Shown here in pieces: positions 36,497 through 47,375 of a stretch of DNA of 64,000 bases. The position numbers and the translations under genes were made by a program. The DNA comes from Chlamydoabsidia padenii. Its lineage: Eukaryota > Mucoromycota > Mucoromycetes > Mucorales > Cunninghamellaceae. The notes below the pieces were generated by a model. The model was given only the letters and a program-made list of their open reading frames with translations. It was not told where the DNA came from and ran no database searches. The DNA lies in NCBI GenBank assembly GCA_025330725.1, contig JAIWND010000014.1, positions 62,001 through 126,000 of the forward strand, written 5' to 3'. Positions within the stretch are counted from its first letter, which is position 1, and each line of letters opens with the position of its first letter.

Positions 36497-36529
<33 letters not shown>

Positions 36530-36562
36530 CCCTTCTTCTTCCTTGTCTCTTTTACTTATCTC

Positions 36563-37639
36563 ATGCAACGATTTATACCACGTACAAACTTTGGCTACGA
36601 TAGGGTAATCAATTGGTTTCCTGGTCACATGGCAAAAGGTTTACGGTTAATCTCTGAACGACTGAATACAGTGGATCTCGTGGTGGAAGTCAGGGATGCT
36701 CGCATTCCACTCTCCTCTGTCAACCCCAACTTTGAAAAAGTAGTAGGACGAAAACCAAGACTAGTGATCTACAACAAATTCGACCTTGCCTGTCCCAACA
36801 CTAAACAACCTTTGATGGATGCCTTTACCCAGTACACACCACACACTCCAGTCCTATTCACCAGTTGCTTAAAAGACACTCATATTAGCGATATTCTCAA
36901 ATACGCGGCGTCCCTGGCTGATCCTATTCCTCATATCAATCTCATGGTGGTGGGTATGCCCAATGTGGGCAAGTCATCCTTGATCAACTCACTACGACGG
37001 GTCGGGGTGGGTAAAGGAAAAGCGGCACAAACGGGGGCTCAACCTGGTATCACACGCACGGTGGTGGGCACAGTCAAGGTGATGGAGGATCCCGCGATAT
37101 ATCTGATCGACACACCAGGGGTGATGGTGCCTCATATTGCGGATCCCATACGGAGTCTCAAGGTGGCGGTAACAGGAGGGATCAGAGACCATTTGGCCGA
37201 CGAACAAGTGATGGTGGATTATATCTTGTACCAACTCAACAAACACCAATCCTATGATTATTGCTCATGGTACCGTATGACTGAACCCACCAACAATGTA
37301 GACGAACTCTTGACTAGTGTGGCTCGTCGGATAGGGGCCATCTCGAAAGGTGGACTGTTGGATATGACCATGGCAGCAAAATTCTTCCTCAAGCAATTCC
37401 GGTTGGGTAAATTGGGAAGGTATACTCTGGATGATGTGTCTCCTGATGCTTTGGAAAGGTTTTTTGATGAAATGAAACTTTACAATGGGACATCGTCGTC
37501 TGGGGTCAAGCAATCGGATCCAATGGCTATTAGTCGTCGACAGGAAAAGAAACGCGCAAAATTGGCTTGGCGGAAGGAACAACAAAAGAAGTATCAACAA
37601 GGGGGGAAACGATTACAACCGGCGGAATCGGATGATTAG
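36563..37639 (+). CDS. MTG1: Mitochondrial ribosome-associated GTPase 1 (YlqF/MTG1 family)
   Basis: One uninterrupted exon of 358 residues, unusual among the intron-rich neighbours. It is a circularly permuted GTPase: the G4 motif NKFD comes first, then the P-loop GMPNVGKSSLINSLR, GITRT, and the G3 motif DTPG. N-terminal INWFPGHMAKGLRLI is the family signature. MTG1 helps assemble the large subunit of the mitochondrial ribosome at the inner membrane. A short basic N-terminus (MQRFIPRTNFGYDR) fits a targeting peptide. The same frame is open further upstream through a T31 run, but that part reads as poly-Phe and is not coding. The C-terminus is Lys/Gln-rich. Confidence 0.95.
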   Translation: MQRFIPRTNFGYDRVINWFPGHMAKGLRLISERLNTVDLVVEVRDARIPLSSVNPNFEKVVGRKPRLVIYNKFDLACPNTKQPLMDAFTQYTPHTPVLFTSCLKDTHISDILKYAASLADPIPHINLMVVGMPNVGKSSLINSLRRVGVGKGKAAQTGAQPGITRTVVGTVKVMEDPAIYLIDTPGVMVPHIADPIRSLKVAVTGGIRDHLADEQVMVDYILYQLNKHQSYDYCSWYRMTEPTNNVDELLTSVARRIGAISKGGLLDMTMAAKFFLKQFRLGKLGRYTLDDVSPDALERFFDEMKLYNGTSSSGVKQSDPMAISRRQEKKRAKLAWRKEQQKKYQQGGKRLQPAESDD

Positions 37640-37727
37640 ATTATATTTACATTGTATAGAATAGATCGTTGTGTTTTTATTAATAAAAGAAAATAATGCA
37701 TTGACTCTTATTGTTGTCGTAGTCAGG

Positions 37728-38397
37728 GTCAGGGATGCGGGATTTCAAAAAAGAAAAGGGAGGGGCATTGTGTTACTCCATTTGGTGGTGGCTGTAGTAT
37801 CTCGATTGGGTCGCCAAAAAGACGAATGGCTACGAACAGTATTTTTAACTTATCCGAACCCCTTTCCTCATGAGGATGCCTTTAGGCAAGTATGTACTCA
37901 ACGTTATCACTTGGACTGCCTGTTGATTTCTGGTCCCATGCGTCAAGCTTTACAACACTACCTAGGTACCTCTCAACCAAAACCAAAGGCTATTTTTGTC
38001 GGTATACGGCGTAATGATCCGTAGGAAGAAATAACCAGGGCATCACTATTAATCATTCTTCTTCTTTATATATACTGCACATATATAGAAACCCTCACAC
38101 ATTTTGACATGACAGACATTGGCTGGCCCGAGAATCCGATCGGACTTATAATGATATCTGGAACTTTTTTTTAATCAAATCAAAGATACCGCATTGCTCT
38201 ATATATGATGAAGGGTAGGTAGACCGGGTAAAGGGAATGATTCTAAGCTGATGTGTGATTTATGTAGATTTACCTCGCCTGGAAGCATGGAAAATACCCA
38301 TCCCAATTTGAAACACAATGGTCACTATAGTCCTGCCTTTGTGCTCAAGAACAAATTACATGAACAATGCAGGAGGGTTGGATTATCTAGAAAATAG
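37728..38397 (+). pseudogene. FAD1: Truncated FAD synthase (FMN adenylyltransferase) relic
   Basis: Downstream of MTG1 a frame carries clear PAPS-reductase-like FAD synthase pieces: GIVLLHLVVAVVSRLG, FLTYPNPFPHEDAFRQV, RYHLDCLLISGPMRQALQHY, KAIFVGIRRNDP, and after an intron (38023-38109) YNDIWNFFLIKSKIPHCSIY, then after a second intron FTSPGSMENTHPN and a stop at 38395. The N-terminal domain is absent, the SFNGGKD-type P-loop is replaced by unrelated residues (FQKRKGRG), and the segment between RRNDP and YNDIW lacks the GWPxFMRVHPI block. Start and promoter are missing because MTG1 ends directly upstream. It should be inactive, although the remaining frame can be spliced without stops, so expression as a fragment is possible. 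Confidence 0.65.
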
Positions 38398-38458
38398 ACT
38401 TTATAGAATAGAACAGTATAGCAGCTACATATATTATGGGTATTGACAGAATAAAGAT

Positions 38459-38470
38459 CGGGGTTTAAAC
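38459..38470 (-). promoter_or_regulatory. GC-rich promoter motif upstream of MTR10
   Basis: CGGGGTTTAAAC, about 106 bp upstream of the start codon; reverse orientation of the recurrent motif. Confidence 0.35.
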
Positions 38471-38575
38471 TATTTTGATTTTCGGCCATGAAAAATAAAA
38501 AAAAAGACTTTGGTCTCTCTCTTCTTTCTTAATTTTTATAATCACCATCACCTTTTTAATTGCTACTACCTTGTC

Positions 38576-41500
38576 ATGTCTAGTGACCTTGTCCCTCAAG
38601 TACTAGAAGCTCTTGCCTCACTCTATTCTAACTCAGATGCTACCTCCAAAAAACAAGCTACGAAATGGTTGGAAGGATTCCAAAAGAAGGCAAGTCAATT
38701 CCCCTTCGTCTCCTAAATACTGAAACACTTGATTCACTGACTCTCTTTTAATGTTTTATTGGGTATCTTTAGTCTGAAGCCTGGCAAGTGGCTGACGTGT
38801 TGATTAATGCTGAAAACGCTAATGTGGAAACTCGTCTATTTGCTGCCCAGACACTACGACAAAAGGTAATAGAACATGAATAACTTTTATTGAACTTGAT
38901 CAGATCTTGTCACTAACAAAGTTTATTTATCTTGTATATGATTATTAGATTACATATGACTTGAGGGAATTAGATATGAACCATCGATCTTCATTACGCG
39001 ACTCGTTAGTCCAACTCTTATGGGCCTCTGCTTCAGGTCCCAAATCCATCATGGTGCAACTCTGTCTTGCTCTCGCCGATCTTGCTGCTCAATTTATGGA
39101 ATGGAAAACCGTAGTTCAAGACGTGGTGGATCGATTTGGTAGTGTACCAGAAACAGCGTCTTGTTTATTGGAATTCCTCAAGGTGCTACCCGAAGAAATG
39201 GGCAATAACAGATTACCTCTCTCAGTAAGTCCCATACCTTGTCTATTATTTACATCCATTACTAACTTGAAATGTATACTTTTATATTGTAGGACAAGGA
39301 ATTTAATGAAAGGTCTGTTGATCTAATAGAAGGGAATGCAGAACAAGTCTTGAAACTGGTGTTGGTGTATATCCAATCAAGTGGTAAGTGGCTAATAAGC
39401 TCTGTATACATGTTTGACTCACATTTATACACTGTTTGGTATAGGTACAAATGTTGACATACAAGTATCTGCATTAACATGTCTCTCAAGTTGGCTTAAA
39501 TCTGGTTATGTTGATATCCGGGTACTTGCGTCGAGCCCTTTGGTGGATATTGCCTTTGATGGATTGGCCCATGAAGATCTCTTTGATGTCTGTACGGATG
39601 TGGTGTGTGAAATCTTATATGAAACTCGGGATGTGGTGGAACTCAAGCCTTTGATCGAAAAGTTATACCCTCGATTCACTCCATTATTACAACAACTCAA
39701 GCAAGCCAAGGCGGACGAAGATGGGGATAAGGTACGAAATTATTGTCGTATCTTTATTGAAGCTGGTGAATCTTATGTCTCTCTCATTGCTCAACATTCT
39801 GAATCCTTTGGTGTATTATTGGATGGTATTCTATCATGTACAGCCTTTGATGACTTGGATATCGCTAAATTGACTTTTACCTTTTGGTACGAACTCACCA
39901 ATACACTTACCACACCTCATTATCGACATGCTATTCCATTATTCCAAAACTGCTTTGATCAACTCGTGGAAATCATCATCACTCATTTACATTATCCTGA
40001 AGACATTAACGATTGGTCTGCGGAAGAAAGAGACGACTTTAGGTCTTTTCGACATGAAATGGGTGATACACTCAAGGACTGCTGCCGGATTCTTACCCCT
40101 CAGAAATGTCTGTTAAAACCTATGGCTCACCTTTCGAATTTATTGATGATTAACTGTGCCTCATCTACTGATGGCTCTGCTCCTCCTCGATGGCAACAAA
40201 TTGAAGCACCCATCTTCTCATTGCGTGCTATGGGCTCTGAAGTACCTGCCGACGAAAATGAAGTTATGCCTCAGATCATGGAATTCTTGTCAAAACTACC
40301 GGATCATCCTAAAATTAGATATGCTGCTACTCTGGTTATCTCTCGCTACTCTTTTTGGACTCATCAACATCCTCAATTTATTACTTATCAACTCAACTTT
40401 ATCTCTTCAGGATTCCAAGACGACGAAGTGGCTGGTGCAAGTGCTCTGGCATTGAAGAATCTCTGCAAAGATTGTAGTGAAGTAAGTCTACATATATATA
40501 TACGAGGTTACTAACATTTGTTTTATTTATTTTATTATCTTTAGCATTTGATTGATTATATTGGGGAACTACATCCATTCTATGTGAATGTTGTTAAAAC
40601 TTTACCTTTCCAGGATGCTCTTGGCGTGACTGAAGCAATAGCCCATGTATTGGCGGTGATTCCTGTCTCTGGTCTCTCAAATGCTCTTCAATCATTTTGT
40701 ATGCCATTGGCTCAAGATCTACATACCATTGTCGCTAAAGGGAAGGATGTTGTACCCAAAGAGGAACGTGTCCGTGCAGGGGGTAAGTTGAAAAAAAAAT
40801 GAAGAACCAAGAAACTGATCATTTTATCTATTCATTAGATATCCTTGAGCAAATCAGCGCCTTTATCGATATCATTCGACCTGAAATCCCATCTGGTCAA
40901 CCTCATCCTTGTGTGGACTTTGTTAACGAATTATGGCCGGTGTTTACTCTGGCTTTGACCAATTTTGGATCCGAACCAACGATTGCCGAACCTCTATGTC
41001 GATGCTACAAAGGATGTATTCAATCATACAGACTCTACTTTATCACCCTTCTTCCTCGACTTATGGAAGACATTGTAACTGCATTTGATCAAACTGGATT
41101 GGGTGTTTATCTCTGGGTTGGTAACAAGATCATCAAGGAATATGCTCAAGAAGGCTCTGAAGCTGTGGCCCCATGCTTTGGTTTATTGGAACGACTCTCT
41201 TTGATTCTGTTTGGCAGATTGAATGGTAAAAAGTTCGATGATCTTCCTGATGGTAAGCTTCTTTCTCTATTCAATTGATTCCCAAACTAATCATTCTTAT
41301 TCATATTATATGTATATAGTTGTAGAAGAATACTTCCGTATGGTGATAGCCTTCTTGGAATCTGCACCTACTCCTCTTGTTCAAAACGATCTTTTATCAT
41401 CTATCTTTCAAGCCGGTCTTGCAGGTCTCTCTCTGGAACAAACAAGCGCCTTGTCGGCCGTCATTCAATTCTATCGTCGGTTATTGGGTATTGCTTTATC

Positions 41501-41965
41501 TGTGGATGAAATGGTGGGTCCTGGTAATGTCACACATCGCTCCATGTTTGGTCAAAATGGGGTTCGTATTGCTGCCTTGATGCGGGAATTCGGTCCTGGT
41601 TATGTCAAGTTGTTATTTGATGGTATGATCTATCATTACCCATTGGATATGATTTCTGATGTGGCTTCCATCATGCGATCATTGGCTCAACTACTTCCGG
41701 ATGATAGTCCTCAATGGATTGTACCTTTGGTAAATGGATTCCAGGATATCTCATTATCTGAACGTACCGAATTCTTGGAAAACTACATGAGGTGAGTGGT
41801 TGTTTAGGGGGAGAGGTTTTTTTAAAAAAAGGGGGGGTTAAAACTAACCAACTTCTTTTGTAATCTAGTGCCGTACAATCGAAACAATGGACCAAGGTGC
41901 GTAGGGTATTGTCTGACTTTGTGACAGTGTATAGAAGAAAACATACTAGTCGTAGAACTACATAA
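38576..41965 (+). CDS. MTR10: Karyopherin beta, Mtr10 / transportin-3 type nuclear import receptor
   Basis: Nine or so exons encode about 950 residues of HEAT-repeat helices. The importin-beta N-terminal piece is SKKQATKWLEGFQKKSEAWQ, followed by NVETRLFAAQTLRQKITYDL, both typical of Mtr10/TNPO3. Conserved internal pieces include SCLLEFLKVLPEEMGNNRL, VCTDVVCEILYET and FRHEMGDTLKDCCRILTP. The C-terminus ends SRRTT. Mtr10 carries SR-like mRNA-binding proteins (Npl3 in yeast) into the nucleus and releases them with Ran-GTP. It also affects tRNA traffic in yeast. All junctions are consensus and in frame. Small introns (50-80 bp) are the norm. Confidence 0.93.
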
Positions 41966-42380
41966 ATAGATTACCATAGCCTTTTTGTCTTAAATGATAA
42001 TAAAAATAGTAATTATAATAAAAAAAGATGTCTCTTTGTTTTAATACGACCATAATGAATCTGGGCGAGGTTTTAATACTCTGCTCGTTGATTGATCTTT
42101 GCAATTAAAGAAAGAAAAAAAAAAGTGGTGTGTTATAAGTGAAACAGGACTATCATCTCGCTGCATGAATGTCGGGGTATGAAAGGAGACTTTTTTTTTT
42201 TAATCCTCACATTCTGCAACTACCATCATAAAGTAAGCTGCTTTGATATTCGTTTCTACTACCAAATTTATAGTATGGGTCGTACCCATCCACCGATCAC
42301 TTTTACCTCATGATCAAACTTCAATTCCATAATGAACGCTGAGAATCCAATCGAGCGGGATTTCAATTATTTTTCCAAAA

Positions 42381-42413
<33 letters not shown>

Positions 42414-42573
42414 TTTCTCTCATTTTTCTTCCCCGCCCTTCACATTATAACAATCCCATGTTTCAGTATCCTCTCCCCTTTCCCTCTTATTCTCTTTACA
42501 CTTGTGTTGTTTCAATACTGCAATCAACACCTAGGTTGGGAAAATAACAGCAACAGCGACAAAAAACCATTTG
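41966..42573. promoter_or_regulatory. Spacer between MTR10 and the 7TM receptor gene
   Basis: AATAAAA elements after MTR10, then the receptor promoter with GCGGGATTTCAATT at 42355-42368 and a 30-T run (42383-42412). No other gene is seen. Confidence 0.5.
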
Positions 42574-43627
42574 ATGCCTAGTTATCGTCCTCATCAAGAC
42601 GATTCTTCACCCTTGGCGGCGTTTACTCCTCTTCGACTATTGGTATTAATCTTCTCCTGCCTCTCTTTCTTGTGTGCGATCTGTACTACGCTGGTGTATA
42701 TATGCTTATGGCGGGACAATTCAAGTCATGCCCGACGACCGACCTTACAGTTTGTCATGGTGGCCTCGGTGGCGATAATCATTGTGGAAATTCTCGATGT
42801 CGTGGATTGGGCACTTATAGGCAACTCTAGGTACTGTGGGATTAGTCGTACCTTTCTTTTATTCTTCAATGCCGTCAATGCGTCGTCTCTTAGCTGTATC
42901 GGGTTGAATCTGGTGTTGCTACTATATGCAGGGATGGCCACTCGGAAAAAGGCAGAACGGTTTTATTACCCGGGGATCTTGGTCATGTCTTTGGTGGCTA
43001 CTTCTGTACCTATCTATCAAGCTTGTCACTGGTATTCTCAAAAAACTCGTCTTATCCAATATGAACGTAGTTGTTGGTTTTATTCTCGGCATTTTGATGG
43101 TCAAGGGGAATCAAACTTCTTTTGGGTAAAGTTTGTATGAAGGAATAGTCAAGAGAGGATATACTAACCATATGATGTGGGGGAATGAAAAAAAAAAAAA
43201 AAAAAAAAAAAAAACCCTCAGCTTTGGTATTTCTGTGTCTTGTTTTTGATTATTCTAGCTGCTACTATTCTCTCCGTCTTGGCCATTTGGAAAATCTTCT
43301 CAAAACATAATAACGGGAAACAACAACAAGATAAACAGACATTATTAAAGGATGTATTTTATAGGGTAGGAATTCGGTGCGTGCTATATACACTTGGTAA
43401 GAAGTATACTTAATACTAATACTACTCTTAACTAAACTATATGCCTTTTGGTTGTTTTGTTTGAATAAGTGCCCTTCTTTGTCAATGTTTGGTCATTTAT
43501 CATGCAGTTTACGGAATTCCATCGACATCAATCCAACTATCCGATTGCATACATTGACGCTATTTTGTCATGTTGTAGTGGTAAGTAATCATGCAAACTA
43601 ACCATCATATATATATGATTAACTGTC

Positions 43628-43666
<39 letters not shown>

Positions 43667-43841
43667 TTTATACATGTTAGGAATCTTTGTCTCTGTCATC
43701 TTTTTTAGCGAACCTACCATCATTAATTTTATAACGAAAAAATGGCTGAATCGACATCCTTCTCCCTCTCATACTGATGATGATCTCTCTTCTACGACGG
43801 AAGAACAAACATTATCGACAGGATCTACACAAGTAATATAA
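42574..43841 (+). CDS. Seven-transmembrane receptor-like protein (Dictyostelium cAMP-receptor / GPCR type)
   Basis: Four exons give about 350 residues. Hydrophobic helices are visible in order: LLVLIFSCLSFLCAICTTLV, FVMVASVAIIIVEILDVVDW, LLFFNAVNASSLSCIGLNLV, YPGILVMSLVATSVPIYQAC, LWYFCVLFLIILAATILSVL, VPFFVNVWSFIMQF, and ILSCCSGIFVSVIFFS. That makes seven, with a Ser/Thr-rich cytosolic tail (HTDDDLSSTTEEQTLSTGS) suited to phosphorylation. Conserved Cys residues in the loops (RYCGISRT, ERSCWFY) suggest the usual disulfide. The topology fits the cAMP-receptor-like GPCR class of fungi. The ligand is unknown. Two introns carry long homopolymers (A27 and T29). The start is the second codon of the open frame, the first ATG. 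Confidence 0.75.
43188..43214. repeat. 27-A homopolymer in receptor intron 1
   Basis: Single A run inside the first intron. Length may be uncertain in the assembly. Confidence 0.9.
43631..43659. repeat. 29-T homopolymer in receptor intron 3
   Basis: Single T run shortly before the acceptor, acting as an extreme polypyrimidine tract. Confidence 0.9.
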
Positions 43842-44129
43842 ACATGTCACCAACAAATAACAATATCCTTCATCTGATTCATGCAAAATAATCAATATCT
43901 GATTTATCATCAAGACATACCGCCCGCCCGTAGATCGACCTGGACCATTCATATTAAAAGAGTAGATATTTTATTATACCCCCCTTCTTTTTTTTTTATT
44001 AATAAAACAAACTGATCTTATTAATAACACAAAGGACTTGGATTGTGTAGTAAACTATTATATGGGTTGTTATATATCACCTAGGGTTAATTAAATGTAT
44101 AAATGTAATTAATTATTGGTAGTGATATA

Positions 44130-44422
44130 TCACGCAGTTCCAATGGGCGTGTAGTTTGAATTATGTTGTTGACGATTGCCAAGCAAGCTAAAACAAAAAA
44201 AAAAAAAAAGTTGGATTCCTTTCACTTCTAGTACGTATAAAAGTGGACTTACAAGTAAAAAATGAGACCCACTAAAGGGAAAAAGAAGACAAACAATGAC
44301 CAACCTACTTTGCCGCCCATAGTTCGATTTGAGTTGATCACTTCGGCAATCACAAGTAGATCAAGGATCAAAACCAGTAGCCCAACAACACCACCAGTAT
44401 ACGAAAGCATATTATTCATCAT
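44130..44422 (-). CDS. Small membrane protein with PLDc_N (phospholipase D nuclease N-terminal) domain, 75 residues
   Basis: Two exons (44253-44422 and 44130-44187) join in frame to 76 codons including the stop. The protein is two hydrophobic helices linked by a conserved loop: VVGLLVLILDLLVIAEVINS, then NRTMGGKVGWSLFVFFFP and LVGLIFYFLLGNR. The pattern N-S-N-R-x-x-x-G-K-x-x-W followed by P-L-V-G-L-I-x-Y is the PLDc_N signature found in many small membrane proteins and in cardiolipin synthases. The function of stand-alone members is not established. The C-terminal tail (QQHNSNYTPIGTA) is polar. A promoter motif lies 78 bp upstream. The plus-strand frame over the same bases is a shadow. Confidence 0.82.
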
Positions 44423-45275
44423 ATTAAAAGTTAAGAGTAAAGAACAAGTAAAAAATCAGAAACTGACACATTGTGGTCAAAACCATGAGAAATGCATAGT
44501 TCAAATCCCGCCTCCCTACTAATTTTAATCGGCGATTGCAAATAGGCATGAACGTCTACATTTGTATGTACTTGACGAAGAATGTTCTAGACATCAAAAT
44601 GAAATTCCGCCACACAGCTCACCCACAGCTTCACTATCAATGCAACATTTTACTAACCCAAGTTGTCCTTTGATTTCCACCATGTGCTTCGTTGTTTTTC
44701 TTCAAGGATGTGACTATTGTGAAATAACTACTTGCTCATTTTGTATCATCTGTTCGCTCCATTTTTTTTTTTTCAAACCTCGAAACCCAAAGTAGTACAT
44801 GCATCACTTGCAATGGCTGCATGAGAAAAGGGGAAGGCTGATCGGGTGGTTGGTCTGATGAAGGTAAAACCATTGATTTGATTTGATGGGGAATTATGGC
44901 CTACCGACAGTACCTACCGCAGAAATTGAAAAAGTTTTAGTAGCATCAAATTCAAGGCCAATAAAAACATTCGCTTCTAATGGATCAAAAAAGTTTTTCT
45001 TTCACTACACTGTATCCAGGATCGTTATTGGTAGAACAAACGCTCGATTCTGTTTGGTTCATTCAAGCCAGTTCATTCTCCTTATTCAATCTGTGGTGAT
45101 AGAGTATCAAAATGTTGAATTCCCGCTTTTAAACTTTCATCCCCGTCGGGATCTCCTGTATTTCACTCCTCGTCTCTTCTATTTTGCTACAAAAAGTTTA
45201 TAATCTCAGCACCACTGTAGCAGTTATACCAACACCACCAACACCGCATTTTTTCATTTTTTGAAACTAATCGGG
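44423..45275. promoter_or_regulatory. Divergent spacer between PLDc_N gene and PAS gene
   Basis: Contains TTCAAATCCCGCC at 44500-44512 next to the PLDc_N gene, and TTCCCGCTTTTAAAC (45120-45134) plus CCCCGTCGGGAT (45142-45153) ahead of the PAS gene. No coding signal was seen. Confidence 0.5.
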
Positions 45276-46109
45276 ATGGAAAACAACATTAGCTACATTA
45301 TGACCTATGACAATACCGAACAAGCCTTGATCAAGTATGCATCGGATAGTGTCACGGAACTAATTGGCTACCGACCTGAAGAACTCGTTGGAAAACCTGG
45401 TTTCTTCTTATTTGATCCGATAGAGGTGGAAGCACTACGACAAATACACATCTCCAACGTAATGAACGAAAAGCTCTGCTCCATGATCAGTTACAACTAT
45501 CGACATAAAAACGGTAACTTTATCAAACTGCAAACAATAATTCACTATTGCTGCGATACCATTGCATCGGTGACCTGGGCTTACGATCCACATTCCTTGG
45601 GCTTTAAACAACGAATGAATAGTGTGGACGAAGCATTCGAAATAACAGACAAGGGTAAATTACAACTGACTTCGACGGGCACTTTGCCTTGGCGACCAAA
45701 GGACTTGAAGGAAAGTATGAAACATAGCTTGACGGTATCCAAACGTTGGCACGAACAAAAAGTACAGCATGAACAAGAGCCGCGATTCCATATCTTGATG
45801 AATCGATTTTCCGAAAACATGAACATTGTTTATGTTAGTAATATGGTCATGGATTTGTTGGGTGTTCATCCTAGTGATCTTTTGGGTAAGTCTATCTATG
45901 ATGTGGTGCATTATCTGGACCGTCCGGTGGTCGAAGCTCAGTGTACGTCTGCCAAGTCTCACTATGTCACTAATCGTATACGGTTTGATTGGTTGGTGGA
46001 TATTGAACGGGATATACGATATCCGGTTGATAGTGTGGTCACTGGCTCCACCGATGGTTTGCTCATGGTCGTACGCTTGGCTCAGAAACCAGTCAAGCTC
46101 TCTGCTTAA
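45276..46109 (+). CDS. Two-PAS-domain sensory protein
   Basis: A single exon of 277 residues. The first PAS domain (about residues 5-115) has SDSVTELIGYRPEELVGKPG and a C-terminal strand KNGNFIKLQTIIHY. The second (about 165-270) has MNIVYVSNMVMDLLGVHPSD and LLGKSIYDVVHYLDRPVVEA. PAS domains sense ligands, light or redox and mediate dimerisation. The cysteine-bearing LOV motif (NCRFLQ) of blue-light receptors is absent, as are a GATA finger or kinase domain. The protein is therefore either a stand-alone regulator or one related to the White Collar/PAS proteins of Mucorales with its effector domain lost. The start is the first ATG after the promoter. Confidence 0.8.
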   Translation: MENNISYIMTYDNTEQALIKYASDSVTELIGYRPEELVGKPGFFLFDPIEVEALRQIHISNVMNEKLCSMISYNYRHKNGNFIKLQTIIHYCCDTIASVTWAYDPHSLGFKQRMNSVDEAFEITDKGKLQLTSTGTLPWRPKDLKESMKHSLTVSKRWHEQKVQHEQEPRFHILMNRFSENMNIVYVSNMVMDLLGVHPSDLLGKSIYDVVHYLDRPVVEAQCTSAKSHYVTNRIRFDWLVDIERDIRYPVDSVVTGSTDGLLMVVRLAQKPVKLSA

Positions 46110-46519
46110 AATCTTTTTATTAATATCATAATACACGCATACAAAATTTTTTACTTGCTCATCAATTTCCATTCATTTACAACATATATCTTTTTCTGCA
46201 TTGTCATTCTATGGAAATCTTTAATAAAAACCTTATATAATGATTCATCATCTATTGTTGTCTTGTAAATAGGTATTTTGATGCACTCGGGCTTGATTTT
46301 TAGATGGGTATCTAAAAAGTCTCTTGCTCTCTTACATCACATCTGAATCTTAGGTGTCTGGTGGTAACATTATTCAAGCAAATCATCGGTTTGCCCGTCT
46401 AGGCTATTTTTGACATTTGTAAAACGGGATTGTGCATAAAATTCACCCTCCCGCTTTTTTAAAGAGGCATTTTCAATCGCCGCTTTTCGTCCCTCTCTTT
46501 CTCTTTTTTAAAATACTGC

Positions 46520-46872
46520 AGCAAAAGTCAATTGCACAACTTGAACAACAATTGAAACTAGCACGAGACAATATCATGCATCTTATTTTGCTAATGGTCT
46601 ATATAATGGCTGTTGGCTGACTTGAGGATGGATGTGTGCCAACAACCAACAATGGTGGGATTGAACAAAAAGGACCTAGGCACTACTTGAGGAAACTACT
46701 TTATGACAAGGTAAGTAACTAGATAACACAAAGAGACTTGATTGATGCTTCCATTAACTTAAATTAACCAACTCATGAATTCTGTATGAAGGAATCGTTG
46801 ACGACTTTTTAGCCCCAACTGAATTATTGAAATACTCACGCAGATGGATATGCACCAAATGACAGGTAACCC
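46520..46872 (+). pseudogene. Short coding relic of unknown origin
   Basis: A frame reads QQKSIAQLEQQLKLARDNIM, meets one TGA, then continues LEDGCVPTTNNGGIEQKG and PRHYLRKLLYDK up to a GTAAGT donor at 46711. After an acceptor at about 46789 a second piece reads IVDDFLAPTELLKYSRRWIC and stops. The first part is heptad-like. No family is recognised. Chance is not excluded. Confidence 0.25.
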
Positions 46873-47331
46873 CCAACCAACATACGTCAATGGATTAATC
46901 CATTCCCAAACTACTCTTATATATCAAGCCGATCTATCCTTTTTGTCATACGAACACTATTGACCACCTTCTCTATAATTGGGCTACTCAAAAAGGATCA
47001 GGCTGACCAGGATTAATCTAGTAAAGATAAGGGATGATATAGGCAAGTCAATCAAAAGAAACCACTCAAATGCTCTTCTTGGATGTTACATACTAGGCAG
47101 GTACTCATGGTTACGATTAACATTTGTGGATGGCTCCTTTAGGCAAACAAAGACGTTTTTAGTTAGTAGTTTATACACAATTAGCCCTATCTTAATAAAA
47201 ATTGGAACTTTGGATAACATTATATCTTTATTGTGTTGACAAAGGTGGCAGGGTGGTTATATTTGATTTGTGATAGAGTCAATTAGAATTAGATGGTGGA
47301 ATGAGCAAATGTTTTTGATTATCTTTATTAC

Positions 47332-47332
<1 letters not shown>

Positions 47333-47374
<42 letters not shown>
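47333..47374. repeat. 42-T homopolymer
   Basis: Longest single-base run in the window, in the intergenic region 3' of the C2H2 gene. Confidence 0.9.

Positions 47375-47375
<1 letters not shown>

Noticed and set aside
44262..44522. Plus-strand frame of 86 codons
   Set aside because: It overlaps the antisense of the PLDc_N gene, whose two exons and conserved motif explain the bases better.
47333..47374. Possible poly-A tail of a retroposed sequence
   Set aside because: No target duplication or retroelement coding was found beside the T run; similar runs are common in introns here.
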